From Eubacteriales bacterium (GTDB lineage: Bacteria > Bacillota > Clostridia > Lachnospirales > Lachnospiraceae): a DNA stretch of 64,000 nt. The stretch spans positions 109,088 through 173,087 of the forward strand of contig JAUNPU010000004.1 of NCBI GenBank assembly GCA_030536555.1, in the 5' to 3' direction. The notes beneath the pieces were generated by a model. That model did no database searches. It was given only the letters and a program-made list of their open reading frames with translations, and was not told the origin of the DNA. Below, one piece after another: positions 44,393 to 52,435 of the stretch. The first letter of the stretch is position 1. Every line of letters starts with the position of its first letter. Position numbers and translations under genes: made by a program.

Positions 44393-44430
44393 TTCTTCTT
44401 TTATGCATTTGGTTACAAACTTGAATTTTA

Positions 44431-44459
44431 ATATTATTCTATCAAATAGAGTGTATCAA
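44431..44459 (-). promoter_or_regulatory. Promoter of the kinase-wzz-sortase operon
   Basis: TTGATA (44454-44459) and TAATAT (44431-44436) on the minus strand are 17 bp apart, just after the strong terminator that ends the two-component operon and 38 nt before the kinase start. Confidence 0.65.
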
Positions 44460-44468
44460 AAGCGCATC

Positions 44469-44506
44469 AAAAAGTCCAGACCAAAATCACTCTGTCTGGA
44501 CTTTTT
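44469..44506 (-). terminator. Intrinsic terminator after the response regulator
   Basis: AAAAAGTCCAGAC and GTCTGGACTTTTT form a perfect 13-bp stem with a 12-nt loop and a T run on either strand. It separates the two-component/glycan operon from the kinase operon. Confidence 0.92.
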
Positions 44507-44550
44507 GGTGCGTACCATGATTCAATTTTGTCTTACGTACCTGCCGCCGC

Positions 44551-45342
44551 TCATAACTTCCCGATAAATCCCGCATTGGTCATCTCTGCCCAGGAATACT
44601 GATTCATATATTCGCCGCGATACTGATTCACCGCCGCCGGTTCACAGTGCAGGAAGTCAAAATAGTCGCAGTCTACCAGATCCGGACGAATCGCCAGCTC
44701 ATTGCTGCGGCGCATCAGGATATCCCCAGCACCGGCTTCCTCCAGGGTTTTCTTTAAGTCATGGATCAGATTACGAAGCTGATTCTTCTGAGACAGCGTA
44801 ATCGGCTTATCCTCCCAGATGGCTGCAACCAGTTCTCCCATGGTGCAGGTTGCTCCTTTCCGGTCCACCAGATACGCCAGCAGCTCCTTGCTCTGGCTTC
44901 TGGCGAACTTGAGCGGTTCCCCGTCTGCGTACACCTCAAAGTTGCCAAAGCACCGGATCTGAAGCTTCCGGTTTCTTTTTAGGGTAATGGGATGGCGCAG
45001 GTTCTCAAGGGCCCGCTTCACATCCTCCTGCTCCACCGGCTTGCACAGGAATCCGCTGACATACAGCCGGTGCGCATCAAGGGCATATTCCGGGTGTCCC
45101 GTGACGAACACGATGTTCAGATCCCCCTGAATATCCTTCAGGCACTTTGCCAGCTCCAGACCATTCATTTTCGGCATCTCAATATCCAGAAATGCCACGT
45201 CCACGGAACCTGCCTGTACCAGCTCGATTGCTTTCTGAGCCGTCAGCACGCCTGTGTGGGTACCTGACGGGTCAATCTCCCGCAGTATCCTCAGCAGGGA
45301 ATTGATCGCCAGCTGTTTATCATCTGCCACTATGATGTTCAC
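44551..45342 (-). CDS. Response regulator with SARP-like winged-helix output
   Basis: 263 residues starting from a GTG with AAAGGAGG 9 nt upstream, overlapping the kinase stop by 23 nt. The receiver domain has the acidic pair in 'VADDKQ', phosphoacceptor Asp53 in 'AFLDIEMPKMNG' and Lys101 in 'FLCKPVE'. The output domain 'LQIRCFGNFEVYADGEPLKFARSQSKELLAYLVDRKG' is a winged helix of the SARP/OmpR kind seen in Clostridial regulators, without the usual large BTAD domain (only a short remainder). It is the partner of the LytS-like kinase and probably controls surface polymer genes. Confidence 0.9.
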   Translation of the reverse strand: MNIIVADDKQLAINSLLRILREIDPSGTHTGVLTAQKAIELVQAGSVDVAFLDIEMPKMNGLELAKCLKDIQGDLNIVFVTGHPEYALDAHRLYVSGFLCKPVEQEDVKRALENLRHPITLKRNRKLQIRCFGNFEVYADGEPLKFARSQSKELLAYLVDRKGATCTMGELVAAIWEDKPITLSQKNQLRNLIHDLKKTLEEAGAGDILMRRSNELAIRPDLVDCDYFDFLHCEPAAVNQYRGEYMNQYSWAEMTNAGFIGKL

Positions 45343-46678
45343 AAGATAGCCCCTCCTTTGGAATCGTTATGACCGCAACAGTCCCTGTCTCCCCTGTCTG
45401 AAACGTCAGGCTGCCGCCGCACTGGGCAGACACACGTGCCCGCACATTCTGAATGCCAATATTCTTCCGGTCCTCCTGCTGCGCCGTGGTACTGTCAAAT
45501 CCCCTTCCGTCATCCCGGACCGTCACTAAAAATGCCTCCGGCGTCTCTCTGGTACTCAGCGTCACCGTGCCGCCCTCCGACCGGGTGCCGATTCCATGGC
45601 GCACTGCATTTTCCACAATCGGCTGGATACTCAGTGCCGGAACGGAAAAATCCATCGCCTCCAGCTCATACACCATGTTCAGACTGCTTGCCGGGTCTGC
45701 CTGCTCCAGCATAACATAATGACGGATATGCTCCAGCTCCTGACGAAAGGGAATCAGATGCTCACTGCTCATCGCCTCCAGATTCCCCCTGAGATATTTG
45801 GAAAAGCTCCGCACCGTCTCCTCCGCCTTCGTCGGATTCTCCAGACAGAGTTCCTGAATGGCAAGCAGCGAATTGAAGATAAAATGCGGCTGAATCTGTC
45901 CGGTCAGAAGCCGGATACGGCTGTTGGAAAGCTCCAGCTCCTTTTCCATCAGCGCCTTCTCCTGCTCGTACTGAATCCGCAGGTAGAGACGCAGCAGCGA
46001 GATTGCCACCGCCGGATACAGAAGCATCAGCGTCGGATACCAGTTCTCCGTGATCACCGCCACAATCGGGCAGGCTGTGTAAATCAGAAACAGGGACAAC
46101 GTCCTGGTGATAGACTCCTTCCGGTTCAGCAGCAGCGGCACAAGCAGCAGAAGCATCTGCACCAGCACAATATTATCCGGCAGCGTCCTCCAGGGTCCCC
46201 AGGTAAATGTATTCGTCTGATCAATGGTATAGAAAACCCCGGTCCAGATATTCCCAATGGTAAGCCCGATATTGCACAGACTGAGACCTCCAATGGCCAC
46301 AGCCGCTGCCCGGCTGACTCCCGTAAGCCGGGACTTCCCGTTCACGCTCAGATAAACCGCCATCATAAATCCCGGATAGGCAATCGCACTGACAAAATAC
46401 GTGGTAAAGTTGCCCAGAATCGACCACACCAGCGCCATCTTTCCCGGCTCTCCCGCAACAATCCACGCAATCAGATCCCCCAGGGTATTTACTCCATGAA
46501 GCACCAGCACCGTACAAAACAGCCAGTCCCTTCTGTTCTTCTTCCTCCTCAAAAGCACCGCAGCAATCAGTACACACAAAAGCAGTACCGTGAATATCTC
46601 GATTGTCCTGTTGATGGAATTTGTTTTTGCACGGAAAAAGGGAACCCCGCCACCCCATTTGCAGCAGGATTCCCTCAT
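45320..46678 (-). CDS. Membrane sensor histidine kinase (LytS-like)
   Basis: 452 residues. About seven hydrophobic helices (25-235) form a 7TM-type sensor, then the His_kinase domain with the phosphoacceptor His265 in 'GQIQPHFIFNSLLAIQELC', and an ATPase domain with N box 'QPIVENAVRHGIG' and G box 'VRDDGRGFD'. It begins 4 nt after the DUF2142 stop with a weak ribosome site, so coupling to that gene is likely; the exact start is uncertain. It passes phosphate to the regulator just downstream. Confidence 0.9.
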   Translation of the reverse strand: MRESCCKWGGGVPFFRAKTNSINRTIEIFTVLLLCVLIAAVLLRRKKNRRDWLFCTVLVLHGVNTLGDLIAWIVAGEPGKMALVWSILGNFTTYFVSAIAYPGFMMAVYLSVNGKSRLTGVSRAAAVAIGGLSLCNIGLTIGNIWTGVFYTIDQTNTFTWGPWRTLPDNIVLVQMLLLLVPLLLNRKESITRTLSLFLIYTACPIVAVITENWYPTLMLLYPAVAISLLRLYLRIQYEQEKALMEKELELSNSRIRLLTGQIQPHFIFNSLLAIQELCLENPTKAEETVRSFSKYLRGNLEAMSSEHLIPFRQELEHIRHYVMLEQADPASSLNMVYELEAMDFSVPALSIQPIVENAVRHGIGTRSEGGTVTLSTRETPEAFLVTVRDDGRGFDSTTAQQEDRKNIGIQNVRARVSAQCGGSLTFQTGETGTVAVITIPKEGLSCEHHSGR

Positions 46679-46681
46679 ACT

Positions 46682-48466
46682 CTATAACCGCATACACACA
46701 ATCGCAAATAACCGGAACCACACAAAACTCTGCCCGCAGCACATCAGGTACAGAATTGTCCGGCTGGGATCCTTCGTCAGCACCACCAGGTCATTTTTCC
46801 ATGTCATCAAAAGAACCGGCAGAAACGGCAGAAAATACCGCCCCTGCACGCCGCTGATCGTTCTGGAACTGATCGGTGTCCAGGCAAGCAGCATGGACGC
46901 ACAGGTAGCGCCTGCGCACAGCAGACACAGAAACCAGATCCACCACCGCTTTCCTCCGGTCAGCATCAGATTCTCCCCCGGTTTGCGAAGGGTCAGACCG
47001 ATGAGTCCGAAGGTAAAAAACAGCAGAACAATATACGGCACATCCAGCACCAGATCCACATTGCCCAGATATGCCCCCAGCATGGTCAGGTGGTAAGTCT
47101 CAGCCTGCCAGATCAGGGTATTATAAAATATCTGCAGCGTCCGCACCGGCTGGTGAATCAGCAGCGCCATGGAAAATCCCGGCTCCTGCGCCCAGTCGAT
47201 GAAGTTCTCCGTCTCCGTGGCGTAGGAAGCCACCGTCTGTCCGTTGATCACCACCATCACAATCGCCCATGCACCCAGCACACAGCCGGCAGCCAGCGCC
47301 CATTTGCCCCAGTTTCCGAACTTCTTCACCGGAATCAGCAGGCAGAGTCCCATGAATACCGTATACACCATCTTGCAGGGACCAACCGCAGCCATCAACA
47401 CCGCCAGTATCAGAATATCCACCGGTCGCACCCGGTCCGCAGCGTATGCCAGATACAGACAATATGCGGTAAAATAAAAGATTCCCGCCATAATCAGCAC
47501 ATCGTAGGAATAGGAAGCTGACAGATGCACCACCATCGGCAGCAGCGTCACCCCGTACAGCACCTCTTTGCCAAAAGGCAGCTTTCGAAGCGCCAGATAG
47601 GTCATTCCCACAAACAGCAGCAGGTTGAAAAATCTTCCCAGAAAGAGAAGCCCCACACTGTTTAAGTCCAGAAGCCGCGCCAGAGTGATTCCCAGCGCCG
47701 GTGCCAGATAGGCCACCGGTGTGGTCACCACCGGATGATGGTTGGAGTAGGCAATGCCGTTGCCCACTCCGGTTGCTTCTGCCGTTCCTTCTTCTGTCGT
47801 TCCTACCGTTCCGGTCCGCGGCTCGTCCCAGGTAAGGCCCTTCTCGTGGAGGAGTCCGTATGTCTCCTCCGTCAGCATCTGTCCCAGCACCTTCGCATCT
47901 TCCGCACCCTCTGCATCCGTAGCCAGCGCACCGTCCGCCGTCACATAGGGCTTAAAATCCCGGCAGGAGTCCTCCGCGAACCAGTCCTCCTCCCGCACCG
48001 GCACCTTGCCGTCCTCACCGACAGCCGGAAGCCCCATGATCCGGTTGGAGAGCTGATAGGCACTGATGTAATGTCTCACCTCGTCCGGCGCAGAAAGTGC
48101 CGGCAGCACATACAGACTGAGCATGCCAAACAGCAGAGAAGATACCAGAAATACCTTCTCCACCGGACATCCCCGCCGAATCAGCACCCGCTCCTCACGT
48201 TTGCCTTCGCCGGCAGCCGTCTTTTCCGGTGCAGTCCCCCACCGTCTTCCGGACTTCGGTCCCCATAGCAGCATCCAGCCAAGCAGCACCGATCCGCCAA
48301 TTCCAATGGCTGCCACCGCCAGATACCGCCCCAGCAGCCAGGTGTCGCCGCTTTCCAGCACCCCGGCGCGGGCATCCAGAAAGTGCATCCCCGCCAGTGC
48401 CGCCAGCACGACCGTCATTGCAAGCCACAGCTTCGGTCTAGCGTTCTTTGTTTTTATCTCGATCAT
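46682..48466 (-). CDS. DUF2142 membrane protein (glycan-synthesis associated)
   Basis: 594 residues from the ATG at 48466, which has GGAGG 9 nt upstream; the frame extends 24 codons into the preceding gene across a 42-bp repeat. About 12 membrane helices with the DUF2142 marks 'ALSAPDEVRHYISAYQLSNRIMG', 'HHPVVTTPVAYLAPALG' and 'ISGVQGRYFLPFLPVLL'. The layout resembles GT-C glycosyltransferases that use polyprenyl-phosphate sugars. It follows GT2 and DUF2304 genes, a standard trio in rhamnan and teichoic-acid-like loci. Exact donor unknown. Confidence 0.88.
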   Translation of the reverse strand: MIEIKTKNARPKLWLAMTVVLAALAGMHFLDARAGVLESGDTWLLGRYLAVAAIGIGGSVLLGWMLLWGPKSGRRWGTAPEKTAAGEGKREERVLIRRGCPVEKVFLVSSLLFGMLSLYVLPALSAPDEVRHYISAYQLSNRIMGLPAVGEDGKVPVREEDWFAEDSCRDFKPYVTADGALATDAEGAEDAKVLGQMLTEETYGLLHEKGLTWDEPRTGTVGTTEEGTAEATGVGNGIAYSNHHPVVTTPVAYLAPALGITLARLLDLNSVGLLFLGRFFNLLLFVGMTYLALRKLPFGKEVLYGVTLLPMVVHLSASYSYDVLIMAGIFYFTAYCLYLAYAADRVRPVDILILAVLMAAVGPCKMVYTVFMGLCLLIPVKKFGNWGKWALAAGCVLGAWAIVMVVINGQTVASYATETENFIDWAQEPGFSMALLIHQPVRTLQIFYNTLIWQAETYHLTMLGAYLGNVDLVLDVPYIVLLFFTFGLIGLTLRKPGENLMLTGGKRWWIWFLCLLCAGATCASMLLAWTPISSRTISGVQGRYFLPFLPVLLMTWKNDLVVLTKDPSRTILYLMCCGQSFVWFRLFAIVCMRL

Positions 48467-48854
48467 CCGATTTAACCTCCCCGGATTCCATCTCATCTGA
48501 CGCGGTCCGCTGTACTTCTTTCCCGGATTCCATCTCATCCAGCGCGATCCGCTGTACCAGCTCCCGCAGCTTTGCCTCCAGCTGGGAGATCCGCACGCTC
48601 ATGGAGAACACCTTCACCAGCAGCAGGAAGATCACCAGCGTAAAGATAAAGTTCGACGGCGAGTAGGTTCCCACCAGATCCGACATCCAGTACGCCACCT
48701 TTGGGAACACGCTGAACAGAATCAGCACCAGAGAAAACAGCACCCAGAATATGGAATCCTCGATCTGTGCCTTGGACTTTCGAATCTTGTGCATGATCAT
48801 CGCCGTGGTCAGAACCGAGGCAGCGATCAGGCTGAATCTAAGCATGATAGTCAT
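48438..48854 (-). CDS. DUF2304 small membrane protein
   Basis: 138 residues with three membrane helices and the family segment 'SIFWVLFSLVLILFSVFPKVAYWMSDLVG', then a coiled coil and a charged tail. The tail holds two 14-residue copies (VQRIALDEMESGKE, VQRTASDEMESGEV) coded by a 42-bp direct repeat. DUF2304 proteins accompany a GT2 polyprenyl-phosphate glycosyltransferase, as here (the genes abut). It probably helps that enzyme at the membrane. It overlaps the next gene by 29 nt. Confidence 0.87.
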   Translation of the reverse strand: MTIMLRFSLIAASVLTTAMIMHKIRKSKAQIEDSIFWVLFSLVLILFSVFPKVAYWMSDLVGTYSPSNFIFTLVIFLLLVKVFSMSVRISQLEAKLRELVQRIALDEMESGKEVQRTASDEMESGEVKSDDRDKNKER

Positions 48855-49547
48855 TTACCGGTCCCTCCTTCGGAAATTCTGAATCAGCAGGATAGATAGC
48901 ATCATCCGTATCATATATTTTGTGGCATTAACCGGAGTCAGGTAGCTGACGCCCGCCAGCCGCTCATCCATGGTCACCTGTACCTCCGCCACCTTCGCCC
49001 CATTCTTGATCAGATAAGACAGGGTGTCCGGCTCCGGTCCGTAGTTCATCCCCTGCGCAAATTCCCGGATCATCTGCCGGTCAAACATCCGCATGCCGGA
49101 AGTCGGGTCATGAATCAGCACCCCGGTAGTCATCCGCAATGCCATCTGAATCAGATTGCTGCCCAGCATCCGCATGGATTTCGGCTTCTTCTCCGTCAGG
49201 AACCGGGACGCGATGACAATATCGTAGCCCTCCTGAATCTTGTCCAGCATGGGCTGAATGTACTCCGGCCGGTGCTGTCCGTCTCCGTCGAACTGGATTG
49301 CATACTGGTAGCCATGCTGATAGGCATACTTAAGTCCCGTCTGAAATGCCCCCGCCAGTCCCAGATTCACCGGCAGGTCCACCATATGGTATCCCTTTCT
49401 TCTGCAAAGCTCCGCCGTGCCGTCCTTCGATCCGTCGTTGACCACCACATAATCAAACTGCGGATACTGCTCCGTCAGCACTCCGACCACCCGCTCAATA
49501 TTCTTTTCCTCGTTATAAGCTGGTATTACAATCAATAAATTTGACAT
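48855..49547 (-). CDS. GT2 glycosyltransferase (dolichyl/polyprenyl-phosphate sugar synthase-like)
   Basis: 230 residues from the ATG at 49547, 6 nt after GGAGAA. Clear GT-A fold with 'LLIVIPAYNEEKNIERVVGVL', 'VVNDGSKDGT', the DxD-type 'QFDGDGQHRPEYI' and 'IHDPTSGMRMFDRQ'. Without C-terminal membrane helices it matches DPM1-type enzymes that load a sugar on polyprenyl phosphate. Its product would feed DUF2142-type GT-C enzymes outside the membrane. The gene abuts the DUF2304 gene. Confidence 0.92.
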   Translation of the reverse strand: MSNLLIVIPAYNEEKNIERVVGVLTEQYPQFDYVVVNDGSKDGTAELCRRKGYHMVDLPVNLGLAGAFQTGLKYAYQHGYQYAIQFDGDGQHRPEYIQPMLDKIQEGYDIVIASRFLTEKKPKSMRMLGSNLIQMALRMTTGVLIHDPTSGMRMFDRQMIREFAQGMNYGPEPDTLSYLIKNGAKVAEVQVTMDERLAGVSYLTPVNATKYMIRMMLSILLIQNFRRRDR

Positions 49548-49590
49548 GTTTCTTCTCCGGTATTTTCTGTCTTTCCTGTCTCCGCCGACT

Positions 49591-49680
49591 GTCACTGCTT
49601 CTGCAACGTCTGGTCTTGCGCCGTCCTGTCACTGCTCCTGCAATGTCTGGTCTTGCGCCGTCCTGTCACTGCTCCTGTCT
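49591..49680. repeat. 37-bp tandem repeat between two GT2 genes
   Basis: GTCACTGCT(T/C)CTGCAA starts at 49591 and 49628, and GTCACTGCTCCTG at 49665, exactly 37 bp apart; the last copy enters the 3' end of the upstream GT2 gene. It fills most of the gap between the two genes. Confidence 0.75.
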
Positions 49681-50682
49681 GTCCCAGTATGCCTGGTTCA
49701 TGGTCAGCTTCCGCACTGCCGCCATCGGCAACAGGCGATAATGCCTGCCAAGCTGATACCCCAGATACTTAAATCCGCTCTGACATACCAGCTCCGGCAG
49801 CAGGTACCATTTGTTCTGACGCTTCAGATAAGCTGCCGTCTGCTTCACCATGCGGATGCCCTCGCTCTCGGACGAAACCGCCGCAAACACCTCCGGGTGC
49901 TCCGCCTGGGATACTGCCAGATCAAAGTTCCGGTGCAGCTGCTGCATGCAGCTATAATTGTGAGAATGAATCACTCTCGCATCTGCTGCATAGGCAATTC
50001 CATATCCCGCGTCAATCACATCCGCCGCGTACAGCATATCTTCATTGAAGATCGCGCTTTCCACAAATCCGTCCAGCCGGTTGTAGACTTCCATGTTGTA
50101 AGCCGCACAGACATTGGAACAGAAATACGTCTTGATGCCAAGACGCGGAAGATCTGCTTTTGTCTTCACAAAGCTCTGATCCGGATAGTTGAAGGAGCGG
50201 GTGTAGCGCTCGATCAGGCGACAGTTCTTGTCCGGAAGCTGTCGGGCATAGGCGGTAGCAATGGGATTCGTCGGTTTCTGGCTTCCGGGTGCTGCCTTCA
50301 GCTCGCCTTGCTTTGGGCTTCCGGGTGCCGCCTTCACATCACCGCCTTCCGGATACAATGCCTCCACCAGTCGCTGCACCAGATATTCGTCTGCGGGAAC
50401 TGCGTCCTGGGTCATGCAGATGCAGACATCTGTCCGCACATACCTCATGCCCTGTTTCCTGGTTCCGCCGTGGTCGAACTCCGCCCGGGTCACGTGATGG
50501 ACCTCCAGCCCCGGAATCCCTTCATATCCACCCTCGTTCCAGAGAGATTTTTCTGTATTCATCACAATAATCTGTCTCACCGGATGCGTCTGCCGCTGCA
50601 GCATCTGCAGCAGCCTGGAAAATTTCTTATCCGGCCGGTAAGTCGGTATCAGCACCGCCACTGTCTTCCCGCTCAGTTCCAT
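49666..50682 (-). CDS. GT2 family rhamnosyltransferase-like glycosyltransferase
   Basis: 338 residues. GT-A marks are 'VAVLIPTYRPDKKFSRLLQML', 'EFDHGGTRKQGMRYVRTDVCICMTQDAVPAD' (Asp motif) and 'FNEDMLYAADVIDAGYGIAY'. It resembles RfbF-type rhamnosyltransferases, fitting the rfbC gene in the same region. Residues 112-140 are an insertion absent from normal members: two 12-residue copies (KAAPGSPKQGEL, KAAPGSQKPTNP) stand between the DxD helix and 'TAYARQLP'. The insertion is in frame and probably a surface loop. Confidence 0.88.
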   Translation of the reverse strand: MELSGKTVAVLIPTYRPDKKFSRLLQMLQRQTHPVRQIIVMNTEKSLWNEGGYEGIPGLEVHHVTRAEFDHGGTRKQGMRYVRTDVCICMTQDAVPADEYLVQRLVEALYPEGGDVKAAPGSPKQGELKAAPGSQKPTNPIATAYARQLPDKNCRLIERYTRSFNYPDQSFVKTKADLPRLGIKTYFCSNVCAAYNMEVYNRLDGFVESAIFNEDMLYAADVIDAGYGIAYAADARVIHSHNYSCMQQLHRNFDLAVSQAEHPEVFAAVSSESEGIRMVKQTAAYLKRQNKWYLLPELVCQSGFKYLGYQLGRHYRLLPMAAVRKLTMNQAYWDRQEQ

Positions 50683-50713
50683 GTTCTTCGCTCCTCACAC
50701 TTTACACCCTGCC

Positions 50714-51021
50714 CATTGGACAAAACCTGAATTTCCGGTGGCACCGCCCGGTTCCAATCTCATTTTGGACAAGAACCGGCCATTTCAGGGAAAAATTGTC
50801 CAATCACAAGCTCATTTCTACCAGAAACTTGATTTTACACCTTGTTTTGGACAATTTTAGCCCGTTTAAGCCTATAATTGTCCAAAATTTCTGGATCTTT
50901 GGACAATAGAGAGGACTTTCACCTCAAAATTGTCCAAAACCAGCCATTACACCCCTGCTTTGACCATGCTGCCGCAGGAAATTGGACAATAAATCCGCAT
51001 TTCTGCAATAATTGTCCAAAA
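50714..51021. repeat. Interspersed palindrome cluster D (5 units)
   Basis: Units are at 50714-50758 (degenerate), 50763-50804, 50845-50887, 50897-50939 and 50980-51021 with spacers of about 4, 40, 9 and 40 nt. Arms are TTTTGGACAATT and ATTGTCCAAAA forms. The cluster fills most of the 472-nt gap between a GT2 gene and the flippase gene; a separate 35-bp repeat takes up the rest. Confidence 0.85.
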
Positions 51022-51050
51022 CACGCGGCACAGGAGTCCCGCCAGCGTCC

Positions 51051-51155
51051 GCCAGCGCAAGCTTCAAAGCATTCCGCCACCACCCGCCAGCGCAAGCTTC
51101 AAAGTATTCCACCAGCACCCGCCAGCGCAAGCTTCAAACTATTCCGCCAGCCGCT
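51051..51155. repeat. 35-bp tandem repeat (3 copies) at the flippase 3' end
   Basis: GCCAGCGCAAGCTTCAAA begins at 51051, 51086 and 51121, exactly 35 bp apart. The array starts 30 bp after palindrome cluster D and ends at the flippase stop codon. It is another case of a short period repeat just behind a gene. Confidence 0.8.
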
Positions 51156-52435
51156 CAAATCTCCTCCCGCTTCGCCTTCCAGAATCCCCACGCCGTCATC
51201 ACTCCAAAGCACACCGCCAGCAGCACCATCAGCAGCAGATAGGACGCCGCACCGCCCAAGATGCCGCCGGCCCGCACTGCCGCCGGCGAGATCACCGCCG
51301 CCGTAATGCACACCAGCACATATCCGCCAAAGATATGCCGCTGCCGCTTCATAATCACCAATGTATAGTAGAACAGATTCATCCAGGCATTGAACCCGCC
51401 GCCCAGAATGATCATCACCAGTGCCAGCCGACACTGAGAAAGTGCCTCCCGCAGATTGGAATACAGCAGGCTCAACACCGGAATGCCAAGCACCGCCGCG
51501 CCGCCCACCGCCAGCACCGTCAGTCCCAGAATCACGGCAAAGATTCTGACGATCACACCGGCAAACCTCTGATAATCCTTCCGCTCCCAGAAGTAGGAAA
51601 GCTTCGTGAGAAACGGACGGATGACAAAGCCCGCCACCAGATTGATGACGGAGGTCGGCATGAAGATCGCGCCGTACACCGCCATGGCGGCGTCATTCAT
51701 ATTGCCTTCTATGGCATATTTTGCCGCAGAAAAGATATAAAAATCCATAAATACGGACAGAAACAGCAACATACAGCTCCTGCTCAAGTCGATACAGTCT
51801 GATTTCTTCCAGGACCAGTCCACATTGTCCAGCCCGCCGATGATTGCCACATCAAACAGCAGCACGCCCAGCACCTGTGCCCCCACCGCCACGCCGCTGG
51901 CAAGCACCAGATTCTTCGTCACAAGCAGCGAGGTGATGAAGCAGCCCACCGACAAAATGGTGCGGAATGCATTGGACTTGCCGGTCAGATACAGTCTGCC
52001 GCTTCGCTGGAATTCCGCCTCGTAGGTGTCTGCAAACCCGTCGATGACCTTGTAGCACACCATCAGAAATACCACCCACGCCTTCTGTGGCGTGTAGCCG
52101 TTCCACAGCACATACCCGACACCGATTGCCAGCGCCCCGGCACTAGTCAGGGTGCGCAGCCGCAGATAATCCCCGAAGGTATACCGGTTCTCCACGTCCG
52201 TAATCTGAAACGGCCGCATGCCAAAGTAGGCAACCATAAACATCTGCTGTCCAAATGTGGTGAACGCAAATGTGAAAATACCGCCCTGCTCGTCCCCCAC
52301 GATCTGCACCACCGCCATGGTCAGCACCATGGACGCAAAGGCGTAGAGGAAGCTGCCTGCCATGTTCCAGATCATATTTTGCTTTTCCAGCGTCTTGGGA
52401 TCATCATGTATGATCAAACGTCGTAATACTTCCAT
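51155..52435 (-). CDS. Polysaccharide flippase (MATE/MVF-like Wzx)
   Basis: 426 residues from the ATG at 52435 ('MEVLRRLIIHDDPKTLEKQNMIWNMAGS'); the frame is open 57 codons earlier, but that part lies antiparallel to nothing and inside the nucleotidyltransferase gene. About 12 membrane helices with an N-terminal 'NMIWNMAGSFLYAFASMVLTMAVVQIVGDEQGG' typical of Wzx/RfbX proteins. It flips lipid-linked repeat units outwards. It overlaps the nucleotidyltransferase gene by 32 nt, the last gene of the galactofuranose/LicD operon. The window also has an ABC-2 permease, so two export routes may exist. Confidence 0.9.
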   Translation of the reverse strand: MEVLRRLIIHDDPKTLEKQNMIWNMAGSFLYAFASMVLTMAVVQIVGDEQGGIFTFAFTTFGQQMFMVAYFGMRPFQITDVENRYTFGDYLRLRTLTSAGALAIGVGYVLWNGYTPQKAWVVFLMVCYKVIDGFADTYEAEFQRSGRLYLTGKSNAFRTILSVGCFITSLLVTKNLVLASGVAVGAQVLGVLLFDVAIIGGLDNVDWSWKKSDCIDLSRSCMLLFLSVFMDFYIFSAAKYAIEGNMNDAAMAVYGAIFMPTSVINLVAGFVIRPFLTKLSYFWERKDYQRFAGVIVRIFAVILGLTVLAVGGAAVLGIPVLSLLYSNLREALSQCRLALVMIILGGGFNAWMNLFYYTLVIMKRQRHIFGGYVLVCITAAVISPAAVRAGGILGGAASYLLLMVLLAVCFGVMTAWGFWKAKREEI

